DNA from: Pleurostoma richardsiae
Lineage: Eukaryota; Ascomycota; Sordariomycetes; Calosphaeriales; Pleurostomataceae
Direction: 5' to 3'
DNA: 64,000 bases
Assembly: GCA_030052745.1 (NCBI GenBank)
Contig: JANBVO010000015.1
Coordinates: forward strand, 496,001 to 560,000
The notes beneath the pieces were generated by a model, which was given only the letters and a program-made list of their open reading frames with translations, had not been told where the DNA came from and ran no database searches. The position numbers were made by a program, and so were the translations under genes. Position 1 is the first letter of the stretch. Every line of letters starts with the position of its first letter. Of this stretch, positions 12,087 to 23,781 are shown one piece after another.

Positions 12087-13770
12087 TCAAGGCTCTGGTT
12101 CGTTCTCGGGGGATTTCGCATACGTGCTTCTCGCCCTCAGCCTTGGACCCATCTTCCAGAAGACTAGTGGCGCCGGAGCCAGCACCGCAGCCACGGATCC
12201 CAGCAGCGTCATTGTCCAGTGCACGCCTATACCATCGTACAGAGGCCTTGCCGCCATTACCATACCCCCAGCGACTAGGTACCTCGCCATGGTGATGCTA
12301 GACAGCGCAACGGCCGCGTGCTCTCCATAACTATCAATAATGTACTCATAGCTGCTGACGTACAGGGCTATCAACACGACGCCGAAGATGAAGCACGCGC
12401 CGAGGCCGACCCACGGGGAGATACCAGGGTAGTTGGTCCACCCGAGCCAGAAGAGGCACACAGGGAGCAACGGCGCGGTCGCGATGGCAGGCCACAGTCT
12501 GAACTCGGGCTCGACCTGGGCCCCCTTCCTATACTCGGTCTTGTGTCGCGCCCAACTGTATAGACCGGGTGCCAGAAGGGTGAAGGCGGTCGCGCCAGCC
12601 GCAATGGACCCGAAACACGAGCCTGTGTATTCGACAGAGAATTGGTAGGTCTCTTTGAAGATGTAGTCAAAGCCCGAGAGAAACGTGAAGAGGAGCACGT
12701 AGAGGAGGATTAGGTATCCTCCTAGCACGGCGATGACGGGCTCCTTCGCAAAAAACTCGGCCGGGAGAGGTAGTACGTCTTTGATGCGTCGTATAAAAGA
12801 GGAAGACTCGGCGTGTTCCGAGACGTACCTGTCATCCTTGGTGATCCTCCGCAGCTGTGCTGCCTTCCAGTCGAGGAGGACAGGGAGATACGTCTCTGGC
12901 AGCAGACAGAATGACAAAAGGAAGACTGCGCCAGAGATGATCAGGGTCACCCATTCTGTCCAGCGCCACCCGAGATGTGAGTTCGACACGATCCACCCTC
13001 CCGCTATAGGTGCAATGACCGGAGCTGCGTAAGTGTATGTCAGCACACCGAGCACGAAGGAGCATTGGCACGGGGAAACGACGACGACGGCGCGTACCTG
13101 CAACATTGGCCCACGCGATCACTGGGAAGACAAAAGCCCGCTTAACGGGACGAAACATGTCCTTGACGCTCGAGCCGTTGATGCTGAGGGTCGCACTGGA
13201 GAAGAGGCCGATGAAGTAGCGGCAGACGACTTGGCCAGCGAAGGTTGGTGTGAGGGCCGACCCGAGAACGAAGAAGAGGTAGCACAGCGTCGAAACCATA
13301 TATGTTGGATTTCGGCCCACGCTTTCGGATACTGGGCCGGCGAAGAGGGCACCGGATCCGATGCCGAAGAGGTACATGGCTGTCGATAGGTTCTCGGCCA
13401 CTTTGCTGACCCCGAAATCTTTACTCGCAGAGGAGTTGGCCATCGACTCGGCGGCTCCAGCCCAGCCCTGGACGAAGATCAATAGTGAGAGGATGGCTAT
13501 GTTCTTACTCCGAACCGTCAGGGGCCAATTTCGGGGGTCGATGGGGTCGTCCTCGCCGGATGTACGCACCCAGAGCCGGCGGTCTTTACTGGTGTCGTCT
13601 GTCGAGCCATTTCCTCTCCGCGCCGGTGAGCTGTCGTCATCTCCGACCTCTATATCGTCTATCCCCTTTTCCGAATCCTTTTCTATCCGTGTTCCAGCCT
13701 TAGAGCTGCCCCTCAGCTCTGCCTGCACTAGCCTTCCGATCTCGCGTCGCTGCACCAGGGACCACAGCAT
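12087..13770 (-). CDS. MFS transporter, DHA1 (polyamine/drug) type
   Basis: Exons 13770-13098 and 13024-12087 on the complement give 536 residues. The N-terminus of about 85 residues is charged and cytosolic and ends in DPIDPRNWPL, the hallmark entry of fungal DHA1 drug:H+ and polyamine transporters. About 12 hydrophobic segments follow, with the VGRNPTY-type loop 2-3 motif and the SSATLSINGSSVKD segment typical of this clade. The single phase-1 intron lies between NVA and APVIAPI. It is co-directional with the FMO gene 760 bases downstream, so the two may be co-regulated, but no shared element is visible. The substrate is unknown. Confidence 0.87.
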
Positions 13771-14919
13771 CTTGAACGCCGATATGGAAGATCGAGACTC
13801 TGCTCAGGGCGATGTCATTCAGGTGGCAAGGAGAGGTCTTCATCGGCCCTCTGCACCAATGTCGAGGAACCATTATTCGGTGCAGGCGGAGAGAAAGGGA
13901 CAACAGTCATGTCGCGTGAGCAGTTGCCGCATCAAGCGTCCTGACGTCATTCACAGGCTCTGCGACGAAAGCTCGCTGTTCGGCCAGGGAATTCAAAGGA
14001 TCGGCACGGGATGAAGCAACGGCGGGCATGGAGTTCTGCGGAGTAGCGGCCAATCGTGGCCCTTTGAGCGGAGAGAACGCCCCGGTTACGACAACGTCAT
14101 CCCGCCCGTTCATGTGCGTTAGCGGGCGTTCAACGGCTTTGCTCTCGACAACTTGATGCAGTGACCGCTGACGGGATGGGGCCGCACGCAGCGGTCATGC
14201 CGTTTTCCCGGGCATATCTATAGATCGTGTACCTATGCGTGATGTCTCAGTTGCGAAAGAAAGGGCTAGGGCGCTGGCGATATCATCTCACCCCCCGGCA
14301 GCCGCGAAGAGGCTCCCGAAAGTAGGTAGAATTGAGCCGTCACATCATTTTTTCGCGCTGGGTTTTGGGCTTATAAGTTCTATTCAGAGTAGCCCAGGTA
14401 CATACAACCATACCCAGCGGAAAACTCGGGATCCCGTCCGCTCTCCCATCGATAAGCCACTGAGGGCCGGATTAGTAGTTGGGTCGGTGACGACCAGCGA
14501 ATACCCGGTGTTGTATGTTTTTGCCAGCCTTTTCCTTTTTAGCCCCCTCGTAATCCTTTCTCGCGGCTCTTCGCGGTACAATGGACTTTCCCGATCCTCA
14601 AAGCAATTACGAGACACCTTGCTTGTATAATTGGGAGGTCATCCGGGACTTTGTCAACAGGGTCCCTCCTCTAATTACTTCCCCGAAAGTACTTTCCGTG
14701 GCTCGTGACAGAAGTCGGTTGTATGCATTCTGTCGATGACGGGCTTGCGCTATCCCCAGAAACATCGGCCGTCAAGAACGGCGAGAAGCCGGCAGCAGCC
14801 ATCTGAGCCGTTGGGCAATGTGACGAGAGTCGTGGCAGTTATGGTTATCATCGGGGAGTCAGACAAGACAACAGGCTACAGACCGTCGTATGGGATACCA
14901 TAAGTGTGTCTAAAGATAG
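13771..14919. other. intergenic, upstream of the DHA1 transporter
   Basis: Contains the transporter promoter and the 3' flank of the amidohydrolase. Short open frames on both strands overlap each other and show no family motif. I see nothing else. Confidence 0.5.
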
Positions 14920-17124
14920 TTATGCGGCGTGTTTTGCGTCCATCAACCTGTGCACCCTGGAATTATGGCTGGGGCACCGGCAGCAGACCTTGACAGCTCC
15001 GGTGCTGGCGCCATCGCCATCCGCAGCGGGCTCGGTCGCCAACACCGGGTCCATCAGAGACTGGCCGCCGCCAGCCACGAGTCCTAGTTCAGTCAATCCC
15101 AAGTCCGGCACCGCGACGAGCCCGACAAAGCTGGCAATGAGAAAGGGGTTGCTCATCGAGCAGCCCAGCTCCACCTGGACAAGCCTATCCAACTCCAAAG
15201 ACGCGTCCCGCACGCTCTCCCATGGCGCGGAGGACATGCACCCCGCCACATCCAGTCTCACGGCTCCGAGTAAAGCCCCCTCGCCCGACACCGCAAGCAT
15301 GCCCCCGCCCAGCTCCTGCATCGCTCGGACGGCGGCAGCGATGGACTCATCATCAGCGCCGATGACAACCAGATTTTGATTCTCGCAGTTCGTAGTTGTC
15401 GCTATTGCCCCGCGCTTCAGCCCGAAACCGCGCACGAATGCGATGCCTCTGTTGGGGGTACGGTGGTGGCGATCCACGATGCTGACCTTAAGTATGTCCC
15501 GCTCACCGGGGTCGCAGAGTAGCCGGGGGGGAGTCGTCGTCGTGTCGATTGGTAGAGAGGCGTGGAAGGCACGCTTGAAATAGCCATCATACATCTCCAC
15601 CGCCTGTACCCACGCTGCGGAACCTGGGGGGCCGCGGGGTGACAGACGATACGCCCCTGGCTCCATCAGGGCAGGATTGATGTTGATGGTGTTGAGGGTA
15701 AAGTCAGGAACCGGGTCCGTATTCTCGAACAGGGCAACATTATTCCGCGCAACAGTCTTCCCATTCACAATGACAATCTCTGGCCTGCGACTCTTAGTGT
15801 TAGCAAACTCGGACACAATGTGTTAGGCAGTGCGTGGTACGGTACCGAGCATCTTCCAAACGTTCCAGGATCAAGATGTCCGCGAGCCTCCCAGGTGTAA
15901 TGCTGCCGACCAAGTGGTCAAGCCTATAGTACGCGGCGGCGTTCGTCGTTGCCATCCGATAGGCGTCAACCACTGGGACTCCCAGCTCGATGGCCCGGCG
16001 CACATGCAGATCGATGTGGCCAGTCGCATCAATATCCTCACAGAGCTTGTCGTCCGCACAGAAGCTCAGGTGGCGGAGGCCGTCCCGATAGATCTCCTTG
16101 TTGCTGAATACGTCCTCAAGATTGGAGTTCATGCTGCCGGACATCACTGTGACCTCCATGCCAAGCCGTAGTCTCTCCACGACGTCTTCGGGTCGGTGGG
16201 CGTTGTGGTCATCCCCTATCCCACCCTGCGTGCAAAGCTCAGCCCAGGAAACAAAAACCCTTGCGTGCAGGAGCCGGACATACCGCGCAGTACGCCCACA
16301 GTGGCTCGTTCTCCAACAGAGCCGTGTGCCCGGTGATGCGTTTGCCAGCGTGGAGCGCCGCCGCCTGCTTCTCCGCGGAGGCCATGTCCAGCGAAAAGGG
16401 ATTCGATTCTCCCAGAGTCGCCGCCTCGGGCTTGGACACTCTGTCGCAGATCTCTGATGTGGCCAGCGCGGCACCACCGAGCTCAATGTCGGGCCCGCTC
16501 ATCGGGACCTTGTGCGAAACCTGTCGAAATATGCGTAGCGGGGTGGTTGTTGTTCCTGTACCTATCAGTGTCTGTAAAAAAACTTTCCTCGGCGCAGCAT
16601 GCATCCCGCTACTCGCATTGCCTTACCCATAAAGTCCATGCCTTTCCCACCAAGAACCTAAGCATCGGTAAGTTTCTCGTCATCCGTATACTTTTAACGG
16701 CATCTTCGCAGGAAGAGAAATGGCTGCGTACGTTGGCAATGCAGTTTGCATCTGCTAGTATAGTGGTCGTGCCCCTAGGCACACTCAGCCTGGCCAGCTG
16801 GCCAGGCACAAGCTTGGTGTACTCGACATGGATGTGCGTGTCGATGAACCCGGGGCTGAGGAACTTGCCCCTGGCTTCTATCTCCTGGACCTCGCGCTGG
16901 CCCTCATACGAGCTGGAGGGAAAATAGTCCCATGGGGCGATGGCTGCAATATGTCGGCCACTTATCACGATGTCTCGCTCCAGGAACTCGCCGGTGTGTA
17001 GACAGAGGATCGTCCCGTGCCGGATGATCAGGGACGGTGCTGCTTTGCCGCGAGCCACGTGCCGGAGCTTAAACAGCTCCTCGGCAGTGATGGACAGATG
17101 CGCTCCAGTTGCTGCGGATGCCAT
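14920..17124 (-). CDS. adenine deaminase-like amidohydrolase (COG1001 type)
   Basis: On the complement, exons 17124-16732, 16657-16627, 16561-16284, 16225-15846 and 15784-14920 join to 648 residues. The bacterial Ade/COG1001 family hydrolyses adenine to hypoxanthine and ammonia at a dinuclear metal centre. The amidohydrolase metal motif is seen as DTHIHVE (His97 and His99). PRGTTT with ADANCIANVLG, the GIGDDHNAHRPED metal-site segment, and the GRLADI metal-dependent hydrolase tail follow. The C-terminal half contains the IAFVRGFGLKRGAIATT region characteristic of Ade. Exon 2 is only 31 bases. An in-frame ATG 120 bases upstream is possible; I chose the ATG leading MASAATGAH. It diverges from a Fur-type permease. 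Ordinary fungal adenine deaminase (Aah1) is a different family, so exact substrate needs care. Confidence 0.85.
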
Positions 17125-17650
17125 TGTTACAGCGCCTGCAGCACGGGGAACGTCCCTATGTATGCCCCGCTTGAATGGGAATTTAACAAGACAAACTCGG
17201 AACAGAGCTGTATATTCGCTACTACGGTATTGCCAAGGCCTCATTCCGTTCTTCGGAAGCCGTCACCCGTTATCTGCGGGGCCTGAGCACCCCTTCGCAC
17301 GCAATGGACTAGTCTGTGGGACCTTTTATGGCCATAGTAGACAAATACTCACTTAGCGTTATAGGCTAATATTCATATCAGACAAGTGTAGGGAATAGAC
17401 GAGTGTTACGGTGCTGGGCGATAAGGCGCAATAGGCGAGGGCTGGAAGATAAGCCTGCCATTCCTTCGGAATCGCCCACGAGTCGATACGCTGTCTTCGG
17501 AGGCGACCGCACTCCTACAGGCATCGAGTGCACTATCCGGGTTGCCTTATTATCAGCCCGGAACCCGCCCCCCGAAACTGAGCGGCACAGTTTCAAACCC
17601 CTTCTCTATCAAAGGCAACCTAGCATCGCGTGGCATGCGAGAGACATAAT
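17125..17650. promoter_or_regulatory. shared divergent promoter with five HGATAR sites
   Basis: This 526-base region lies between the divergent amidohydrolase and permease starts. HGATAR sites, the binding consensus for AreA/NIT2-type nitrogen GATA factors, occur at 17270-17275 (minus), 17419-17424 (plus), 17447-17452 (plus), 17550-17555 (minus) and 17606-17611 (minus). That density supports joint nitrogen regulation of both genes. Site function is inferred; the sites themselves are seen. Confidence 0.6.
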
Positions 17651-19417
17651 ATGGCCGAGACAGAGAAAGCAGGCGCATCTCCCGTCACCTTTGATGCCGA
17701 TGCTGGGGCGGGCTCAGTGTCCTCCGCAACTGAGACGTCTTTCTGGTCCCGGATCAAAGACAGGGCCCGCTTGGAGGTCGAGCCAAGTACCTACGCTCCT
17801 CCAGGGTCACACTGGAGCAACAAAGATCTTGACCCAGTCCCGCTCGAGCGACAGACATGGCAGACAGTACGTCAAGCTCTATTTCCTCTCCAAAAACAGA
17901 CTCGATGGGCTGACGCCACGACCATAGTACAACTTCGTCACCTACTGGATATCGGATGCTTTTGCTGTTAGCAATTGGCGCATTGGGGCATCTCTTATTT
18001 CGATCGGGCTCTCGTGGAAGCTTGCTCTTGTCGCAGTTGTTATTGGCAACTTTATAACAGCCTTGGTTGTCACCTACAATGGCGTTATCGGTGAGTGGAA
18101 AGTGTCCTGGCGTACGCCGCCGTGCGTCCCCAGCTAAACGGCATCACAGGTGCTCGATTGCACATCCCCTTTACCGTACAGGCGCGCTCCGCGTTCGGCT
18201 TCTACTTCTCCTACGTGATGATCATATTCCGCGTCGTCATCAGCGTCTTCTGGTACGGCATCGGCACCTATACCGGTGCCGAGTGTGTACGATCCATCAT
18301 TTACGCCTGGGCTCCCGGCTTTCGCAACATTCCCAACCATCTCCCGGCGTCCGCGAACATCGATACTGGCTTCATGATCTGCTACTTCATCTATTTCCTG
18401 CTAGTCTTGCCCTTCCATTGGATCCCCGCCCATCAGCTTCACTGGTTCTTCACATTCAAGGCTATCGTGTCGCCCATCGCCGGCTTTGCCCTCATTGGTT
18501 GGATCGTACACAGCACGGGCGGTGGCAACCAGATCTTCGAATATGGCAATCAGTACTCTGGCGCTAAGCTGGGCTGGGCCTTCATGTCTGGCGTGAATGC
18601 CATGATAGGCAACTTCGCGACCCTCGGCGTCAACATGAACGACTTTGCGCGGTACTCCAAGAACCCGCGGAGCCCGTACGTGCAGCTCATCATCATTCCC
18701 ATCGCCTTTATTGTCATGATGCTCTTCGGCATCATCGGCGCCAATGGCTCTCGTATCCTATATGGCGAGGTTCTCTGGGATCCCCTTCTGATCGTCGACC
18801 ACTGGACCTCGCCGGGCGGCCGGGCCGCAGCGTTTTTCGTCGCGCTTGCCTTCCTCATCGCGAGCATAGCTATCAACATCTCGGCCAACAGTATCGCCGT
18901 CGCCGTCGATCTCACTACCCTATTTCCCAGGTATCTGGACCTACGCAGGGCACAATACGTGTGTGCCGTTCTCGGTGCCTGGGCCATGACTCCCTGGAAT
19001 ATCCTCGCCTCCGCTGAATCTCTTCTGACATTCATGGACGGTTACTCCATTTGGCTGGCCCCCATTTCTGGCATCTTACTCTCCGACTATTGGATCGTCC
19101 ATAAGCAGCGCGTCAGCGTGCCCGACATGTACACCCCCAAGGGAATATACGCGTACGAGAAGTGGGGGACGAACTGGAGGGCGGCCGTGGCATTTGTCAT
19201 CGGCTTCGTGCCCCTGCTCCCTGGCTTTGCGAAGGCCGTGACGAGCAGCATCAGTGTATCGGAGGGCGCCTCGCACATCTACGCGCTGGGATACTGGTAT
19301 GGGTTCTTGGTGACGTCTTTGGTGTACATTGCCCTCAGCAAATTCTTCCCACCAAAAAGCGAGTGGACGGGGAAGAAGCTTGATGATGGTCTAGAGGAAG
19401 CCGTCCGCTACACCTAG
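17651..19417 (+). CDS. NCS1 nucleobase permease, Fur type (uracil/allantoin/purine)
   Basis: Exons 17651-17866, 17928-18090 and 18150-19417 join to 548 residues. NCS1 Fur-type carriers are plasma-membrane proton symporters for uracil, allantoin, uridine or purines. The family segment SNWRIGASLISIGLSWK starts transmembrane segment 1, followed by about 12 membrane spans. The NMNDFARYSKNPR motif and the VDLTTLFPRYLD segment are well conserved. Length fits the family. The divergent amidohydrolase partner suggests that this carrier supplies a purine or related ring compound. Intron 2 is short (59 bases) and both introns have consensus ends. The class is secure; whether the substrate is adenine, uric acid or a pyrimidine is not resolved. 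Confidence 0.9.
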
Positions 19418-20041
19418 ACTTTCGTGCGAAGATGAATATATCCCTGGCCTGAATGCTACGGCATGTTACTAGTCCGTCAAGACAAGTACGACGACCTTAT
19501 TCACCTTCGATGAACTTAATAATTTCCCATATCCTAAGTCCCTGGTAGGGTATTCAATTATGGGTCAAAAATTGTCTGTTCTTGAAATGTCTATGAATAT
19601 ATTCTACTCCGTTGCGGCAAGCTCCTTTCCTTGTGAAGACTCGCAAGCATCTCCACTGGAATGGAATACCTTAGGGACGCCAAGGACTCGGCAACACACG
19701 AAGATGGTGGTTCCCAGATCGACAAATGTGAACAAATCATAACCCATTCATTATTCATTACGGCGGTGAAGTCCGGTCCCACTCGACACACGGGCTGAAT
19801 GCACTAAATCTTCGACGGCGTCATACCCCTATTCAAAGAAGGCTACTCTACTCACCAAGCAGCACTCGGCCTTTGCTTGTGGGGCGCGGATCCGATGGCC
19901 TCGGGGAACAAGACTCCGAAGAGCGGAGCCTTGGGGAGGAGAAGGTTGGGGTTGGGAGAAACTCATCATTCTGCCAGACTCATCAGCAAGGACGTGACCC
20001 TTCCATCAATCTCCTTCTTGCTGTGATTTGTGCAAGGCAAC
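19418..20041. other. intergenic, permease to SDR
   Basis: An AT-rich 3' flank followed by the promoter of the co-directional SDR gene. No other signal is seen. Confidence 0.5.
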
Positions 20042-21155
20042 ATGTCTATGACGGTGCCCGATAGCGCCGAAGCCAGGCCTGGCTTCCCCCGTCCCTTCCC
20101 GGACACGCCATCTAATGTCCTGGATCAGTTTCGGATGAAGGGCAAAGTCGTTGTCGTTACCGGCGCCGCCGACGGTATCGGTCTTTCCGTGGCTGAGGCG
20201 ATGGCCGAAGCCAGTGCTGACGTTGCCTTGTGGTATAATTCGTAAGTGCTCTTCCCCCATACTAAGATCAGGCGGAAGGGGTCATCGATATCTGATAACT
20301 ACCTCTCGATCCAAAGAAACGACGCCGCAGTCGCAAAAGCCGACGCCTTGGCAAAGACTCACGGGGTTAGGACGGCGGCCTACAAGGTTAACGGTAACCT
20401 CTCGTATCCCTCATAATGTTGCTTCCTCCGGCAGAAGCTAACGCAGTCCTCGTAGTTTCGGATCCGGACGAAGTACGGAACGTTATGGCACGAGTTGCTA
20501 GTGATTTTGGTAAAATCGACGTGTTTGTGGCGAATGCTGGTAAAAAGTTTTATTTGCATGTTTAGACGGAGAAGGCCAGGGACTGACTGTCACTAGGGAC
20601 GGCAATCTCGAAGCCAATCTTGGAGCAAAGCCTGGATGAATACAGAGAGCTAATGTCCGTAAATGGTATGAAAGCTGCACAAGCCACCCGATTTGTCTCT
20701 ATAGAGGCATCCCAGGAAACGAAACAGAAAAGAAACTAAATTCTTCGTGCCCAGTTGACGGCGTTGTATTCTGTGCGAAGTACGTCGGCGAGGTATTCAA
20801 GCGTCAGGGCCGGGGCAACCTCATCATCACCTCGAGCATGAGCGCGCGCGTCGTGAATGTGCCCGTCGACCAGCCAGTATACAATGCCACGAAGGCCTTC
20901 GTGACGCATTTCGGTAAGTCGTTGGCCCGTGAATGGAGGGAATTTGCTCGCGTCAATATCGTCTCTCCGGGGTTTTTTAACACTAAGATGGGCGCTGGCC
21001 CACTCGTGATTAACGAGGCCTACCGTATGGCGGTACTCGGAAGGCAGGGCCATGTGAAGGAGATCAAGGGCATATATCTGTACCTCGCCAGCGACGCTTC
21101 GACATACATGACGGGAAGTGATGTGCTAATTGATGGCGGCTACGTGCTGCCATAG
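20042..21155 (+). CDS. short-chain dehydrogenase/reductase (classical SDR)
   Basis: Exons 20042-20241, 20317-20393, 20456-20539, 20597-20665 and 20755-21155 join to 276 residues. Classical SDRs reduce or oxidise carbonyl/alcohol groups with NAD(P). The cofactor motif TGAADGIG lies at about residues 40-47, and NAG follows after the third junction. The catalytic Ser (ITSSMSA) and the YNATK Tyr-Lys pair are intact. The C-terminal [16 protein letters not shown] segment is standard and resembles mannitol or sorbose dehydrogenase-type SDRs of fungi, for example NADP-mannitol dehydrogenase-like. The gene follows the NCS1 permease in the same direction but nothing ties them functionally. The substrate is not assigned. 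Confidence 0.9.
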
Positions 21156-21583
21156 GCAAGTTAATGATAATCTTATGATCAAAGTCTGTGTTTTGGTGGA
21201 GAAGAATTATTCAAGTTCACTGATGCGGATAGTAAATTCAACCCGCGGGCGTTGGCACTGCTTTCTGAACCCTTTCATGGCCAAAGTAGGTAAGTCTGAG
21301 GACGTTAAGTCAGAGTGTCAAATTATCTACAGTCTATCGAAGAATTTCAGCACGACTACCGATTGCCCGCGACGCCGATAGCATCCATTCTACAACTTAA
21401 GTGACATTCAGAGGATTCCATGAGCTTTTGCAACCACTGCCACTTGACCAAATCCTCTTCACCATATCCCCGACGTCCTTGTGCTCAAGCCCGGAACTTC
21501 TGGCAAGCGACTCGCCTTCCCCGGGTGGTGTAGCTATGGACCTATGGTCACACAGCTTACCCATCCAGTGACCGTCTTCATCT
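21156..21583. other. convergent intergenic spacer
   Basis: Lies between the stops of the SDR and the eight-exon transporter. It presumably holds both 3' untranslated regions; nothing else is seen. Confidence 0.5.
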
Positions 21584-23781
21584 TCATTCATCCGACAAGC
21601 GACTCGCATTATCGTCGAACGTCTTTCCCGACTGCGAGCCCCGGACTGTACCGGCAGTCCAGTTTCTCACCTTCTTTCCCCAGAAATAGAGCAGCGGGAT
21701 GCCCAAAGATACCACAGTCATGACCTCCGCGTAAATAGCCATCGTCTCCAGTAAGCCCTTCTCAGCTACCCATTCTGTTGTTTTGCTCGCCAGGAAGAAG
21801 GCTATAACGAGCCGCAGGCTCGAAACATTAACCAGCACCGGCCCTGCCCACTGTGGGTAGCTCTCGACCATGAAGACGTTTACAAGCGTCATAATCATCA
21901 GAAAGCCAAAGATGATGAGGAATGCTCCGAAGAGGAGAAGCGCCCAATGCGCGCCCTCCTGGCCCGCCCAGCCGAAGATGAACGATCCAGCGATGCCGGA
22001 CACAAAGGGAAGGATAAAGTTGGGCAGGTGGTGTTCGGCTTCTCGGTGGCCACCGTGGTGCCGCGTCACGGCGTTGGACACGCGGTCGGCTACAGGACCT
22101 CCCAGGACGCTACGGGCCAAGACTCATTAGCTCAGTCTAATGTAATAGGGTGGTCGGTAACTTACTATACCAAGCCAGATGCCGCGAAGAAGGGAATGAC
22201 TGAGAGTCCCGTGTACTGGAATTCCCACCTGACCAGAAGATCAGCGAAAAATCTCAGAAGTTCAAGACCGAGGAAATATCTACCCTTGAGCTAGTAATGC
22301 GAATGATGAGAGTTGAGCCGCTGCTTGATTCGCAATGATGAAAACGCTGTTTGCAGCGACCGCCCAGAGTACTGCAGGGAACAGGGTCGTTTGTATTGTC
22401 TCGAGCATAGACTTCAGGGCGTTTTTGCACTCGAAGCCGTTTTGGAATAAGCCAATATTGGTCCAAAGCGTGCGAGGCGAGAAGGATACAAGGTCTATGT
22501 CCGGGCGATTTTGGCCCGGGCGCATGGGGAACACTTTTTGACCGCCTGAATATCGATTGTTAGTAAGAATGGGGGCGAGACCATCATGTATCGTGGCATA
22601 CCTAGTTCCTCGATTCCTCTTGTCCATCTAGTCTCCGGCAGAAACGCCACTAGGAGCAGCCAGGCCACGATCCCAAGGCCTGAAGTGATGAAGTACAGCC
22701 AACGCCACGTGAAGTTGGCAGCTACATAGGGAGCAGATATCCCCAGACCTATGATGATAATCCCCTTGACAAATCAACACAGTCAGCTGACGCAAATAGA
22801 CAGTGAAGATAACAAACTGCGAGCAAGACTCACCTGGCTAGACACAATAGCAGACATCGCCTTGTTTCTCTGGTGGATGAACACCATGTCCTGAATTACC
22901 AGCGGGATCAGAGCCTCGACAGCACCAGCTCCTAGCCCCTGCAGCACTCTCGCCGCCAAGTGAGCATCCAGGGAAGTGCTTAGTCCTGCAGCCAACCCTC
23001 CTACCCACGCCAGGATGCCCATCGCCAGGAGGACGGGACGTCGGCCGATAGCAATGGACAGAGGTACAAGGAGGTAACTGGCAATTCCGTTGGCAATCAA
23101 AGGTACTGTTGCAAGGAGCGACACCTTGCCGAGGTCGGGCGGCGTGACTCCATCTGGAATAACGGCCAGCGGGTTCAAGGTCGCCGCGTTCCCTCCGCTT
23201 TTCTGGGCGAAGTCCACATTCTTGATAGTTGTAGGGTCGACACCGGCATATTCGAGAAGGAAAATGGGCAACAACCCGCCGATGACGACCTCGGCGGACA
23301 ATGCAAGCGATCCAACTGGTGAAATGACCAAAGGCATTAGCTTTAGGCCGCGCGCTTCGGCGTCAGGCTGGATTGAGGCTATAATTTGGCTTACAGAAGC
23401 AGAGAACGCCGACAGCAGTCCACTTTCTCCAAGCTGGCAAGTTGAGTGGATCTAGCAGCCAATGTCAGCGAAGGTGCCCAGCACATTGCGAGCTCAACCG
23501 TCTGGGTTCTAACCCTTGGGATCTGGAGTAGGCATCTGAACATCTCATCAATTAGCCTCAACTCGTTCAGCTTGGAAGGGTTGAGGGTCCTTCACTGGAA
23601 TCAGCCTGATCTGCCCATATTCATCATACAGCTCTGTGCTCCCCACGGCCAGCGTGGGCTCGCTCCTGGCGGCAACGTTCCGGGCAGATTCCTCATCACT
23701 GAGCTTCTCGTCATTGTAAAACTGACTGAAGTAACGAGAGTCGCGGTTACTAAGTGGCCCAATCGATACAGCGGTCGTCAT
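21584..23781 (-). CDS. MFS transporter with eight exons including a 22-base microexon
   Basis: On the complement, exons 23781-23596, 23535-23514, 23451-23395, 23315-22834, 22764-22602, 22545-22284, 22228-22166 and 22109-21584 join to 586 residues. The cytosolic N-terminus ends in IRLIPMPTPDPKDPLNLP, a run that appears only when the 22-base exon is included. About 12 hydrophobic segments follow, with the IGRRPVLL loop motif and LQGLGAGAVEALIPLVIQD as in drug:H+ antiporter-like carriers. A typical 60-100 residue central loop (QKVFPMRPGQ) separates the halves. All eight exons agree in phase. Without the microexon the frame is lost, so automated models could misplace the start. The substrate is unknown. 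Confidence 0.85.
23514..23535 (-). other. 22-base microexon of the MFS gene
   Basis: It reads MPTPDPK plus one base, flanked by TTCAG acceptor and GTTAGA donor. It supplies the proline-rich linker and corrects the phase between exons 1 and 3. Confidence 0.75.
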
